Assembly: GCA_003993805.1 (NCBI GenBank)
Contig: RSEF01000001.1
Span: 61,790,860-61,854,859 of the forward strand
Direction: 5' to 3'
Source: Himantopus leucocephalus
Taxonomy: Eukaryota > Chordata > Aves > Charadriiformes > Recurvirostridae
DNA: 64,000 bases
Under the pieces are notes generated by a model that was given only the letters and a program-made list of their open reading frames with translations, did no database searches and was not told the DNA's origin. Positions 36,601-51,600 of the stretch are shown here, in pieces. Numbering within the stretch: the first letter of the stretch is position 1; each line of letters opens with the position of its first letter. The translations under genes and the position numbers were made by a program.

Positions 36601-39600
36601 CGGAGCAGCCCAGCCCACAGCTGCACCCCGATGATGCCGAAGATGAAGAAGACAAAGAAGCAGAGAAGAAGGACGTTCCCCAGCATGGGCAAGGTGTCCA
36701 GGAGCAAGTTCACAAGGATGCGCATGCCTGCAGGTGGAGAAGAGAGCCAGAATGAGCAAGTGTGGGATGGAGGAACAGAAAGGGAGAAAAGAAAGGGAAG
36801 GAGAGGGAAAAGAAAGAAAAATTTAAGAGACATTAAAAAAAAAAAAAGCCACATGAAGATAAAAGCAGACTGTTGGAAATTAATTACTGCCCAAACCAGG
36901 CTAGATTTATGATCATTGCCCTTTCTTGTCCTAACGTCTACTGACAGGCAGCCAGCAGAGCTGCTGCGATGCCGTGATCTCTTAACCCTAGGCCTCCGTC
37001 TGCAGCAGCGAGAAGAAAAGGGAATGAGACTTCTGTTACCATCAGCTATCTGACTGATATCCCTCCCTCCCCCTTCCCTGCAGAAGGGCAATGGAGTGAA
37101 AACTCTGCCCCAAAGGTGCATGGCATCCTCAGACAGCTCGGACTGAAAGCCATCCCAGTTTGATGACTGCATGCTGCAAACCACGAGAACTGCCTCGACG
37201 GCCCAAGGCCAGCCTGCCTAGCAGGATGAATCTTTCCAGCACTCACGAACAACTGGCATAAATTGGTCTTCTCAGTAACAGTCTCATCAGGACACAGTCA
37301 TGGAGACCACATTCTTCTCTCTTGTCTAGTCCTTCAACCCCAACAGGGCTGGAGCATACATGTTGTGGGCACAGCCTGAAATGCTGTTGGCACAGTGCCT
37401 CTGGCCTTTTTTTTCTTTTCTTTTTTGGTTTCTAATTACCTAATGAATTCTTTCTATCACTTTATTTCTCCCTGGCTCTTCAGCTCGCATAGCCACAAGT
37501 AGGGGTAAGGATTGGCTTGTTTCTCCATGCCTACTCCGCTGCTCTCTAGGGATGGTGAAAGTCTAGAAATCCTTCTGAGCATCACTGTACAGCCTTTACC
37601 CCTGCACACACCTGGTGCAGTCGTGTCTCCTTGCCTCCATGGAAGTCCCTCCCTTGGGGGCTCAGGGAGTTCCTTCGCTGAAGATGTTCCATGTAGGCCA
37701 GCAAATAATTAGCTAATTAGGTATTTATAACCAGTTCATTACTTCAGATGGCAGTGGAAGGGGAAAAAGGAGGGGAAGATGAGATTAGGATTCTCTGACA
37801 GCCCTTTGAGGCACAAGTTAATCCCCCTTGTGTGCCCAGCGTCAAGTAATTAGCCACACGACGCTGTGCATTACGCTCTATCTCTATTCCCTGGGCTGCT
37901 CACACCACGGAGAGGGGAGGGAAGCGGTGCCTGTGGGGGGCATGCACGCGTGGGGGCGTGATGGCATTAGCTCTAAGGCCAGGCTGTGGAGCAGCAGCTA
38001 AGCCCTGCTTGCCTGACGCGCAGATGTATCACTGGTCACCGGATAAGGCAGTTTCTAGACAGTACATCAGTAACTCAGCAGTGCAGGGGCGCAGAACCAG
38101 CTGCTCGCTGGGGATCGTGGACATGCCATGAGTCACTGATAGCTTTCTGATCTGTCACCACACAAAGCCCAACAGCATTGCCACAGTGCCCTGCTGCCTG
38201 TCGCTGTGACCTGCCAGGCTCTGGAGCAACGCTCGGCACAACACTTCGGCTTTAAGGCCACACACCCTCACGTGCATTCCCATCATTAACACTGCTTCAC
38301 GGCACGAACTTGGTAGTTCCCATAAACTGTCCTGGTCAGTACATCAGGGAGAGCCAAGTGACACCGGAAGCTGTGCCAGCAGCACTGCAAGAGGGGGTGA
38401 TGTTTTTCAGATCAATTGATGCTAGCTCCATCTCAGAGCAGAGGTCGTGGGAAGAATGAGACTGACCTTACACTGAAACGCAGAACAGATAGAACAGACA
38501 CCCCCACCAGAATCTTACAGATAACACATTTGTCGGGTCAGAATTTTCAAAAATTGGTTTCGTCCGTGTTCCAAGAGAAGGCAAGTGATATGCAAAACTT
38601 GCCTGCCTTTTCCTTGGAAGTATCCTGCCTGCCTATACATTCTCCATCCTGACTCTCAGAGGGGCTGCCCATGGTACAGGATTGTGCTATCCACAGCTCC
38701 AGGACCACAGCTATTGCCATCACGCTAGGCCCTCTGGGGTACCTGGGCCAGTAATCCAAGAACCAGCAGGTGGCCCCACGCCAGGCAGGTGGCCCCAGCA
38801 CTTGGCATCCTTTCCACATCACAAAGAGTTTCAGCATTGGCGGGTTCTGTTTCTAAGTCCAAACGAAACCAAATTTTTATTTTTAAAAATCTCGCAGTTG
38901 AACAGTCATCCTTGTCTGCCCATTGATACTGACTGTGGATATGAGATTGGCTCTTCCGAAAGCAAGAACACTGAAGCTACACCCATTCAAACATCAATTG
39001 CAACTCTCCTACAGGCCAATGACCTCTAAAACAAATCCATCACTTCACTTTGTGCAAAGCCTCTTTTGCTTCCTGCCCCAAACTGCAAAGTAATTGCTCT
39101 GGGAACCCATTTTTCACCAGAGGCATTAGTTTTCCATCAAACGGACCTCCTCTGCTGAGTTCACCCGGTTAGTGCAGGTACTTCAACTACTACTTCCATA
39201 TGGATGAAAGGCACAGTGTAAATACAAGCTCAGTACCTTTGTCCTCTCCATTGTTAGCCTCCCCTGCTGCCTGCAATACTCATGCCAGAGTCCCTGAGCC
39301 CCGTCCTCTGCTATAGCATTTTGGCAGTGCCCCTCCTGCATCTGTGTGAGCCCCTACGGGCACTTTGGGGGCAAGCCCTCGCAGCCTCCACATCCCCTCC
39401 TGAGCCGGCAGACCTGCATGGGTCTGTCCACAGCTGGCGCTTTGCAGCCCCCTGGACCCAGGAAGGGATGTGCTGGTCCAGCAGCCATGTTAGGGCATCT
39501 GCTGTGGGTCTCCAGCGAAGGACCCTCACTGCCAGATGTGTGAACGCTTTCATGGGCAGGAGGGGGTGAGCCCCACTCAGGCAGGACCCACAGAGCAGTG

Positions 39601-42600
39601 TGTTTTGGGGTCCGCACAACCTGACGGAGAGCAGGTTGCAAACAGCCCCTGGTTACTGAAGCACTCACAAGGTGTGCAGGAAAGAGGGAGAAAGGCTGAA
39701 AAGCTTAAGGATGGAGGGTGATGATTTACTGCAGACCCTGGTGGCTGAGATAACAAGGCCTCTAAAGCAGCTGCAAGGCAATGGAAATGGGCAGAAGGCA
39801 TATTTGTCAGTGCAGCTTTGGGAGCATCATGCCCTAGAGAACTGGAATTCTTTTCCAAGGGGCCTTTGCTGGACGAGCCCCCATCCACAGCAACATTGGT
39901 GCATCTTGCATAACAACTTCTGGAAGGTGCTGGAAAGCCAGTTCTTCGGCAAAGACCTGCTGCTGCCTCTCTGCCCCTTTACTTTTCTCTCGCTGTGCCT
40001 ACAGCTCCTCTCTGCCTCTGCACTGCTCCACAGCGTACGTGAGCACATCTCCCGGCCTCCCTCCCCGCTCCTGCCTTCCCCCACATCCCCGTTTGTCCTT
40101 TACCATTGGCAGAGCAGAAGCCACGCTGGCTCACAGCAAGGAGGGAATATGAAAGGGACAATGACCTTTTCTGAAGCAGCCTTTGAAAAAAGGAGACGTT
40201 CCCAAGAAGAGAAAGGAAGAGGGGCAGGGCAATCCAGGGGAAAAGTAGGGAGGGAGAGCATTGATGAAGCAACATTCAGCAACCAAACAGGCTCCCAGGG
40301 CATCAAATATGAAAAGGTTTTGCTCTTCAAGGAAAAGAAAAGCTAGAAACATGAAATATTCATGAGTGCCAGGTGTGGGCTGTGAAAGGCCTTTTCTCTT
40401 CCCCCCTCACCCTCACGAGGAGACCAGGGGAAAGGAGGAAACTAAACCGCATTGGCTGTGGGCATCCAAGGAAGGATCCTCACAAAACAACGCTCAGATA
40501 ATTCTTCCCTGCTGCTCACCCGTGCCCTTGGCGAAGGGTGGGGAAGGGTGCTCGATGGGACCTTGCCGACAGGGCTACTCGTGATAGGATATCCTGCAGG
40601 AGCAAAGCCACGAGCACAACAGAGATGCGTTCACTGCTCCAACACAGCAGTGGACGCCTGGGGGAAAGTACGTTGCAGGGATGAGAAGTGGCAGGAGGGT
40701 GAGAGGAGTGCCAGGGAGCGAGCTGTCAGAGGGACACACAGGGCTGAGCAAAGCCAAAAGATGAAGTGAAGTTGCTGAACTCCCTCCTGGGTTTGGGCAG
40801 AGCAAATCCTCTGCTTCACCAGGGCAGCATCCAGAGGCCCTTCCTGACAAACTCTGCAGATGCTCCAGTGACCACAGCTCCCTCCAGACACTCGCCATCA
40901 ACCCGGATTAGCTTGGCCGTCACAGCTAAGCAGACTCACCCGGCATCTGCCAGCCCCGGGGAAAGCGTGGCGGCGGCGAGCAGCCGGGGCAGGGCTGGGG
41001 CGGAGGTGAGCTCTGGGCAGCCAGAGCCAGACACACAGCGCAGGTGTGCCCAGCGGCTTACCACCACCTCCCCCTGCTCCTGCTCGGCATCACTCTCGCT
41101 TTTTCACCTTCTCTCCGCCTGCCTCTTTCCAAGAGTGAGGACCAACAGCTGAGCTGATTCACTCCCTAGCACTAATCACCCCACGATCTGAATGGGAGGC
41201 TGGCTCAGGAGAGCCAGTTCTTTCTGTTTTTTTCACTCTCACCCACCTCTGAGGCTTTGGGGTCCTCCCCAGCTCTACAGTGAGGGACAAAGCTAACATG
41301 TGCAGAGTCAAAAGGACATAGCAGTTTGAGGCAATCGTTCCCTTGCTTAGAGTAAACCAGATGGAAGAGAACATAATTGTCAGCACCTATCTTATCTGCA
41401 TCATGGGCCAAGCCACCAATTGTCATTTTAACTGGAGCAAAAGCAAATCTCTTCCCTATCAGCATTTGTGACTGTAGCTGGCAGGACATTTTGCAGAGTG
41501 CAGAGACTGAAGCATCGTTCTGTCCCTCAGCCAGGCAGCTTGTCCAAGCTTGCCTTCTTTCCTTCCTCCCCTGCCCCAGGACACATGGCAGTCCACCCAG
41601 CTAGTGTGGGGTTGGCAAGGTTTTCCTGTGCATGTTTCTTTATGGGGAATTTTCAGAACTGAAGAACCATTCCAGCAAATAGATGGTATTTTGCAGAGAG
41701 CACACAAGGAGAGCTGCACCTTTCTTTTTGTGGTCAAGCCCTGTAGTTAAAATAATCTCAGTTTGTGTGCACACCGCAAGCTGGTGGTCCAACTTCCTCA
41801 CTGATCTCTTGCTGATCTTGCCTCAGCTTAGCTGTCATTTCACACATTGCATTCATTTACATTAGCTAAAATGTGGGGCCAGACTACTGCAAAGAGAAAC
41901 CCATCAGCTGTATGTGCAACAGTAGATGAACTGCCAAGTTCATCGTTATTATAACCCACAGCTTCCCTCGCCAATCAGGTCTTTTTCTCTTTGCTGCATT
42001 CCTCCTAGCTGAGGCCTCTCCTGCAAACACACGTGTCTGCCCCAGACACAAACGTGAAACACTGGCCTTGTTCAGAGGTAACCAAAGTCTTTTCACCAAT
42101 GTCTCTGTCAGGTTCCCAGAACATTTGTAGGATATGTTTAGGGCTGGGGGTTTTGCACATACAGGTCTTCAGCATGATCCGTAGTTTAGGAGCACCATTC
42201 AGTTCCTCACCACCACACCACTCTTGCCAACAAGCAAAGCTTTCAAGCACCTCTGACTGGCTCAGACACCTCATCCAGCTCAGCCTGCTGATGACCTAAC
42301 CTCCAATTATCCAAATCTTTGTCACTCCTCAGCTTGACCACAGACACAGAAAATATCAAAGCATGACATTTTCAGCACTTATAAAGCCTTAGCCTGTACA
42401 AAAAGCTGTTGCTCATTTCCTCAGTAGCATGGGCGCATCAAGCCTCGCCTCGGTGCAGTGACTTCCTTTAGGATACTGAATCAAGTTCAAGCATTAATTG
42501 TCCTCAGTCCTTACCTTCAAAGTGCTCCTTAGCTTAAGCCCGAGGTAGCCAAAAGAGAGACTAAAGCTCCAGGAAAAAACTGCTGGTCAGAGCTTCACCC

Positions 42601-45600
42601 TGCTGGGACAACAGAGCTCTCCAGAGTAGGTTTAAAGTGTACTGATGTAAGAGCAAAAGCTCTCTCAAGCTTGTTCTGAGGCTGTAGAAACAATTCCCTT
42701 GGGAGCCAGGGACTAGCACAGACCTCACTGCTTTTCACTTTGAGAGCAAGATGCTTCCCTTAGATGGATCAAGTCAGGGCAACATGAGTATCAAAAAGAA
42801 AAGGAAGAAGAGGAAATACACCACTTACAACACCCCTCACACACACTTAGCTAAAACAACCACCAAAAAGAGAGTGCAAATGAAACCTGAGACATGCTGT
42901 TTTCCTTGGGGAGAAGATGAGAACACAAACACACGGGTGCTGCACAGCCACGATGCTCAGCACGCTGCCAAAGGGGGCTCAGGTGCCAGAGCCAGGGCTG
43001 AATCTCAATATTCTGAATCCCTCAGAGCTTTCCTTCCTACCTGCCCATCAAATGTCATACGCACATCAAGGAAATAGGTCCCTTCTAGTGAGGTTTAGCA
43101 TGCAGAAGTGTCAGCAACCTTGAATTATAATTCCCTTTAGCATGGTATATAGCAACAAGTGCCAGGGAGCCCTGGCCTGGCTCACACCACAAGTACTTAT
43201 TGCCACATTTCTTTGCTGGAGACCTGCAGTAAATCCTACAGAGAAACAGGCCCAGCTTCCCTCACAGAGCAGTGAAGACCTCTTTTTATAAAGGATTTTT
43301 TTAGAGAATATCAAGATGTCAAAAGCAAAAAAGCAAAAACCCCCAAAAACCACCTTGGATAATGCTAAGAGAAATACACACCAAGGTCATGGAAATTATC
43401 TTCTCACCAGATCATAAATAGTGCCAAAAATTAACTATGTCTTGAAGGATTAGACTCTAATTGTCATGGTTTGGGCCAGACTGGCTGCTGAAATGAAACC
43501 TCAAACCAGGACACTAGTCTTGTCTTCCAAGCCTTTCACAGAAGGCAAGTGAAGGTCTAGACAGACCCTGTGGAGTCAGTTCAGTCCCAAGCTCTTATAT
43601 TTCTCAGCTTTGTCCAGATGTGCAAGACCCAGCACACAAGGCAGTTCCTCCCTGCTGGGCTGGAGCCTCACCAACCCTATAAAGGGACCAGAAAATAGAG
43701 CAATGCCAGGTGGAACTGCCAGGTGCTTTGAAGAAGGAAGCCCAGAGATGAGGGCTCCTAATTGCGGACCTGACCCCAGGGTGAAAGCAGCCTCAAGAAC
43801 GAGAGTAAAATCCAGAGCATTTACCTTGACACCTAAATGTTGACCCCTCTAGAAAAAGAGGGGCCTCGGTCCAAGCTTTGCTGTGACCCAAACAGAAGGA
43901 GACGCCTCAGCTCTGCAGCAGGCTGCACCCTATTAGGGATGCTGTGAGCCCAGCTAAGGTCCATGGATAGCAACAGAAAGCTCATCCCCCACAGGCACTC
44001 ACATTCAGTATGTGCCACCATAGGACCGCTTGGTAGCCACATAATCTGTGGCACGAGCAGAAATGGATGCAGGCAAAGGTCTCAGTCAGGAGCCCCCTTC
44101 TTCACTCTCTCGCCCCATTAACCCTTGCAAGCTTTGGGCTGTTAAGTAACCTTGTCTTGGAGAGTGATGCCAGGTGTCAGATTATTTCTTAGAGAGGTGT
44201 CTCTCTGGGGGATTGCTGTCATTCTGTTCTTTTTTCTAATACTGAACATCTAATAAGCAACACCTACTACCACCTGCTACTGTTGTTCATTCACTGATCA
44301 TCTCATTTTTTCACCATTTATCACTGCAACGATGACTGCACTCGCTTTCAGTGAAAACTCTATTAAAAACATACAGTGCCAGCTTTTCTTTCAGAATTGC
44401 AGGGGTCACCTAACACCGGGGACGAAAGGTAACTCCAGTGCCATGGCTGCGAGCTACTTGCCTCCGTTCTATAAATACCTTTAAGTTCTTTACACATCTC
44501 TAGTGCTGTGTAAGTAGGACAGAATAATGCAAAATATTATGTAAAACAGTGTTAATGCAACTTCTGGTTAAGATTTAAGGGAGCTAATTTCCTCTTGCTG
44601 TCACTAGCATGAATCATGTTTCTACCGCAGGCAGTGACGTGATGTTAGGTGAAATGTGTGTGAAGAGGAGAATCGGGCCTGAAATACACTAAGATCAAGA
44701 AATTTAAGGTTATGGTTGTAAATTGCCCTGCCCACACACACAAAGTGTAATTTGCATTAGTGTAATATGACATTATCTTTCACCCCATAATACCCTGTCA
44801 TTATTGCTCACATTTCCATGGTATCCATTGCTTGATAGGTCCCATGGGACAGATTTTGCAAAACAGCTCAGCTCCCATTTAGGCAGCAAACTACGTGGCT
44901 GGGCTTTCGAGAGTGCTGTGTACGCTGGAGACTGAGCTTGTTTAAACAGGCAGCAGAATTGTCACAACGGGAGAAGCAAGGCGCTGAGCATTTTTACAAT
45001 TCTGGCTCTGCAGGTTCCCCTAGAGGAGAAGTGAGAAATAAAGATTCCAGCGAAGGTCTCTTTATGACTAGTTTTGGGGTTGTGGTTTGTTTTCTTTTTT
45101 TCCAGGCTTGCTTTACTTCTAATAACACAAACTCTGACATGCTGTCGCTAACTCTTATGATTTTTATCAGGAGTCTTGGGATGCATGGCATAAACCTTGA
45201 GGCATGAAATCTTGCTATGACTTGACAATCTCAGATCACAGTAAAAAAAAAAAAAAAAAAAAAAANGTTTCTATTCCTCACTACTATGGGGGAAAAAAAG
45301 AGGACTACAAGATCTGAATCACAGGTCTAAAGGTCTGAAAGCAATAGGAAAAATAAAAACAATCTGTGATATTTTTTTTTCTTTTCCAAATCTCATTATT
45401 TTAAACCCATCTGACAACTTACAAGCACGCAATTTGTGACTTTTGAATACTTGGTTATACTAACAGTAAAATCGAGCAGACTGGTTCAGAGTGAGAAAGA
45501 TGACTTTATCCCATGATCTGTGACTCCAAAGAGAGGGACTAAGCAACGCATGGTACAAAACGAGGAACTATCAGCTCTACGTTTCCCGCACTTCACTGTT

Positions 45601-48600
45601 CCCCAGGTCCCTGCCACGATGTTACACTAACACAGGGATATAATTTTCATTTTGTTTTGGTTTTTTTTCTCAAATTTACTTTAATTACCCATTTAAACAC
45701 GAGGCAATATATTGCACAGTGTGGAATGCACCTGAAAAACAGCACTGAGATCAGACAAGTAAATTAAAATTGCACCCTGTCTTCAGTGACTGAAGACGTC
45801 CTCCAGCACTAGAAGACGCACCCGCCAAACCCTGCCGCTTGCCTCTTGTGCGTTTCTCCTTCGAACCCAGCTCCTTCTCTGCTCTCCTCTCTATTGATCC
45901 TCACGCTGCTCTGCTCCCCCTCACGCTGTTTCCCTGTGTCCTGAACACGCCTGTCTCAGGCTCGACTGACTTGATAAAGAGCTGCGCTGCCCACGGAACA
46001 GCACATACAGCAAAGTGCAGCTCGGAGTTACATTTCCATCTCCGATCGGCACCCCTCTCCAAGGAAAGGCATCCTTTAAAGGCCTGCTCCGGGCATAAAT
46101 CACATTGTTCTGTTCAGTGCTTTGCTCCACTTGGCTGGGAGACTGGGTTGGGAAGGGAGGATATAGACTGAACTCAACCCCGTCGGTCAAGTCCATCCCC
46201 TGTCGGCTTTTCTCCATCCTTTCACCGCCCGCCTGCCTGGGACAGAGCCTACAGAAAGCTGACAGCTTCGTCTCTGAATGCATTTGAGCCACACATAGCC
46301 TGACTAGGGAATGAAAAGGGCTTTTTGACCTCTTAACTTTTGTGTACGGATGCTGCAAGAGAACATCATTTTTGCCCCTGTATCAACCTGCTCAGGACTG
46401 TGGCTGCGTGTGGATAAATATGTGCGTGTACACATTTGCATGTGGTTGTAAGTATGATTTGTGTCACTAAGATGTGATAATAAATAATTACAAAGCAGAT
46501 CATATGAAGAACTGTGGATGGAGTAAGTTTAAATACTTGGAAAATACAATATCTGAGTTTCAGTTCTCTCTTTACAAATACCCCCGTGAGGGGAAAAATT
46601 GTACTTCCAAAATAGTTAAAAGGAAGAGTACATTTTTGAAAGTGAATCAACATCGGAAGAGGACAAGCAAGCGACAGTCCTCTTTCAAAGAGACTGAGGC
46701 ATCTGAGGCAAAGACCCTGGGTGGGGGGAGAGGTCTTAGAAGAGGAATCTCATAATCCCTTTGCATTTCCAACTGCTGGGGCAGGACTTTACCCGTCAAA
46801 TACGCTTGCTTTTTTGTCTGATCTAGCAGTAAATGAGACTGTTTTACAGCCTAATATATCTTAGTCAGAAGCTAATTTCACACACGCTCATCAGTGAAAT
46901 TAGTTCTTCAAAAACACATTTAGAGAAGTAAATGTCATCACTTTTCCCCGGTGCCAAGTGCGGGGTTCATAGCCAGACCACTCTGTCTTAGGCACTGTTA
47001 CAGCACCAAGGTAGCTTGGTGAGGAATACAGATTTAAGGCAGGAAATATAAACACAAAACATCTGCTTTTCCCATTCCAAGGTTCAGCTGTTTCAGACTA
47101 TTATTACATTGCTGCTTTGGTCCACTGAGCTGAACGCAGGGCTAAGAGTTAGAAGATGTCAGTTGTATTCCTGAGTCAGCTGGTGACACTCACCGTGTCT
47201 CACCCACCTGGTCTAAAACATGAGAAAGATTAAACTAACAAGCCTCAGTTTCTATTTCTGAGATCTGTAGAAGAAAACCAGACAAATCCGGTCTATTTGG
47301 ACCCAGTGAGCTACAATAATAATAATTAATAAAGACAAATGGAGCTAGACTAAGATTTTCCTACACAGCACTTTTACCAGAAAAAAAAAAAGAAGCTATT
47401 TCATTGAAATGGAAACACTTCAGTGTTGTGATAGTTATTGAAAGATCATTTAGCAATAAGAAAAGGAGGACAACAGGAGAGGAAAGCGTTTTTATAAAGT
47501 TGAAATGTTCAATTTCAATGCTTCTAGAATGGCACGGTTGAGGTTTTTTGATTTTTAAACTGCTTTGTCGTGACAATGTATAGGAAAAAATCAAAAAGCC
47601 AAACAAACCACCTAAAATTAGGCAGAATAAAACCATATTAAAATGAATGGACAACGCTTATTCTTGTTCTGACTGAGAAAAGACACAATTTAAAAGAGCA
47701 GTACTTCCCACAAATCTGAAATTCTATTTCCTGCACAGCTAGTAATAAGAATATAACATTATATTTCTAATGCCTATATCTCCACATAAGTATTACCGCA
47801 CTTACACACCAAATATTAGCCCATGTATACACCTGCTATTCAATAAAGTTGCTATGCAACACTCTGCAACAGACTCCTTCACTTCCGTACAGTGTGCGCA
47901 GCTGAAGTAATCTGCTTCCAAATGATGAATCAGTTACCAAATTGTAAGTGGAAACTGGAAGACATCAGACACAATGCAAGGACTCTTCTTTGCCTAACGC
48001 CAGTGCGACAAGAAAGAGTAAACCGAAGAAACATTTTCTGCTCCAATGTCAAAAACACGCAGCAACAGAAGCAAAAGAAATTCAAACAATCAGAAACTAC
48101 TACAGAATCTCTGCTCAAAAGCAGGCAGAAAAAAAACAAAACAAAACCAGCCTTCCCCCTAAACCTTGTGCCTTGCCATGAGAAGAAGGGATGAAAGAGC
48201 TAGCAGAAACAGCAACGTTTCACTTAGCAACCTGCCACGCAATTGCGAAAGGAAAATAACAACAAATGGACGTGGAATTTCACCCCAAGCCCAGGACACA
48301 GACATGCCCAGATCAGAAAGCAACTATCTCTAACAAAGACCCAGTGGGTATTTTTTTCCCTCTTTATACTTGTTCAGTGACTCGCAGGGCTTGTCACACC
48401 AGCTTATTGCCATGGAATGGAATCACATGGTAATAGGACCAGAACAACATATAATTTTTTGTTTCATGCATTTTCAGATAAAACCCCAAAAGGCAGCATT
48501 CCTGGGGCTGTAGTCAGGAATGCAAGAGATAAGCGAGAATACTAATGAAAGTGCGACACATATTACAAAACTAGGGTGCCTCATGTTTTCTCTAGTACAT

Positions 48601-51600
48601 TTCAAAAATTTCATGCAAATTGAGGAATAATCAGGGAGGGCAGAGCCACGGGCCTCTTCATCCAGAAGTGAAATCCAAAATGGTCAGTAGCACATCCTGC
48701 TGAGAATTACAAGAAATGCAATCAATTGTTGATAACCCGTAGGTAAAGATCAGCTCTAATCCTGAAGCAGGAAGGTTTGAAATCTAGAGGTAACTCCAGG
48801 TGAGCCCTGATCTCTTGGACATGCCATTTTGCTTACTTCACTTACACGGTGCCTTTTACATGATTTTTGGCTGGAAGGACTTTCCATGGCAGCAAGTTTT
48901 ACAGTCTAATTACAAACTGGGTGGAGAACTTCCTTAATGAACTTTACATTTGCCACCTTCTGATTACACTGGATGTCCTTTTCTTCTTCTGTCACGGTTC
49001 AGATAGAAGAGTCTATGCATCCTTTACGCTATCCATAATGAGTGTAGCACACACAAATAGCATTTGTCAGCTCCTTGCGGGATGTTATTTCAAAGCCTCA
49101 CAAGCCTCACTGTAAGAAAAGGCTTTCAGTAGCATCTTGAGAATGAACACAGGTAAGCAGGGTTTTGACATATCCAATTTGGGCATTTAAACTTCAGCCT
49201 TGTGTCCTGGTTCCATCAGGGATAGGGTTAATCTTCACAAGCAGCTGGGATGGGATACAGCTGGGGGTCGGCTTACTCAAACTAGCCAAACAGGTATTTA
49301 ATTCCGTGTGATGACATGCTGGGGACAGGGCAGGAATCACTGTTCAGAATGGGCTGGGGGCTTCCTGGGTCCGGTTGGTGAGCAGTGGTACATTAATCAT
49401 GTTTTGCATATTCCTTTATCAGTATTATTGTTGTTTTCCTCTTGTCTTTGCTGTTCTGCTAAACTGCCTGTATCTCAACCCATAAGTTTTCCCTTTTTCT
49501 TCTGATTCTCCTCTCATTCCAGCCAGGGGTGCAGGGAGTGAGTGAAAAGACTGCATGGTTCTTTGTTGATGCTGAACATGGGGCACAAAGGGTTGATATA
49601 ATGACAGATCTGACCAGAGTGTGTTAAAACTAATGTTATATGCATTTATTACATTAGTTAAATAGTCATTGGTTGTAACATTGCTTTCTTTGCATGGTTG
49701 TGTTATGTAAATTTTTATATGCTCTATGTACTCCCCATGATCTTGTTTATCATCTCTGGGAGAGAGATCAGAATTATCATTTTGCTGTACTGTGTAATAT
49801 CAACTATGATATGATAACATCCCTGTTCAGGCAGTTACGTTGGGGTGTTTATGCAGCATTGCTGTCCTGCCCGTACCTCAGGCGCCGTCTCTCAGAATTC
49901 ATTAATAATCACACCCAATCTATGGGGGAAATGGGGGGATACTTTCCCCAGCTCTTTTGTCTCCCTTTTCTCCTTTGGGCCAGATACAAAAGCTTTTAAG
50001 AATTTTGAATACCCTTGGCACCTTCAAACCAGCATCGCTATGTCTCCTGAATGTGTTTCAGGTCTTGTTTAGGGTTAAACAACTGTTTAAGACTACCACC
50101 TGGAGATCTGCCCCGAGGCTGGATCATCATGGTGGTATGGCAGGTGGGAGAATATGGGCAGGTACCTAGAGAACTTCTCACCTCTGATGATTTGGGACTT
50201 CACTCCCAAAAAACTACAGGACCCTGATAAAATGATAGAATATTTGAAAGGAAAATGCTGCGGCTATTCCAGAGAGGCACAACTTACCGCACGGTGCTGG
50301 GCCCTGGCCAGTATCTACAAAACACTGCTTGATATTATGCAGCACCCTCATGGGAATGAGAGGGAAACCAGACGACAGGCACTTCAACCCCTGCAACAGG
50401 TACGGTGGCTACCCCAACCCCTGTGACAGGCACTGTGGCTACTCAAACCCCAGTAGCAGGCACTGCAGCTGAACCAGAAAACCAACCTATGCCCCTATAC
50501 AGAAGAATATATACACAAATAAATCAGCTTGCTTAGTAAGGGACGATGATGAACCAGGGGCATCACAAGAACAGGAAGAAGAGACAGAACCAAAGATAAT
50601 CACCCAAACCCTATCCCTGAGTGAGCTGGAATATATCTGAAAAGATTTCAGGTACCATCTGGGCAAGCACATTGTCACCTGGCTGCTCCGATGCTGGGAT
50701 AACNNNNNNNNNNNNNNNNNNNNNNNNNNNNNNNNNNNNNNNNNNNNNNNNNNNNNNNNNNNNNNNNNNNNNNNNNNNNNNNNNNNNNNNNNNNNNNNNN
50801 NNNATGGGGCTTTGAGCAACCTGATCTAGTGGGAAGTGTCCCTGCCTATGGCAGGGAGGTTGGAACCTGATGATCCTCAAGGTGTTTTCCAACCTAAACC
50901 ATTCTATGATTCTATGGAGTGACAGGGGGATCCCAACAGTTCACTGTGTTGGAAGTTGAAATGAGCCTAACTAGGAATAAGTGGCAAAAGCATCCCATCG
51001 TGACTGGCCCAGAGGGTCTGTGCATCCTTGGCACAGACTACCTCAGGAGAGGGTATTTCAAGGACCCAAAGGGTACCGGAGGCCTTTTGGCATAGCTGCC
51101 TTGGAGGCGGAGGAAATTAAATAGCTGTCTACCTTGCCTGGTCTCTTGGTGAACCCTTCTGTTGTGGGGTTGCTGAGCGTCAAAGAACAACAGGTGTTGA
51201 TCGCCATCTCAATGGTTCATTGGCAGCAATATCACACTAACTTAGACTCTCTAATTCCCATCCATAAACTGCTTCATCAACTGGAGACCCAAGGAGTGAT
51301 GAGCAAGACTCGGTCACCCTTTAATAGTCCCATATGGCCAGTGCAAAAATCTAATGGAGAATGGAGGCTAGCAGTGGACTGGATTATCGTGGCCTGAATG
51401 AGGTCATGCCACTGCTGAGTGCTGCCATGCTAGAACTTCAATACGAACTGGAGTCAAAGGCACCCAAGTGATATGCCATAACTGATATTGCTAATGGGTT
51501 TTTCTCAATCCCTTTGGCAGCAGAGTGCAGGCCACAGTTTGCTTTAACTTGGAGGGGCATCCAGTACACTTGGAATCAACCGCCCCAGGGGTAGAAACAC

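Noticed and set aside
39672..40346. 224-codon open frame on the plus strand in the 21-kb intron
   Set aside because: The longest frame outside exons, but there is no recognisable domain, low-complexity Ser/Leu/Pro stretches dominate, and no promoter or splice context is evident. Chance openness is likelier.
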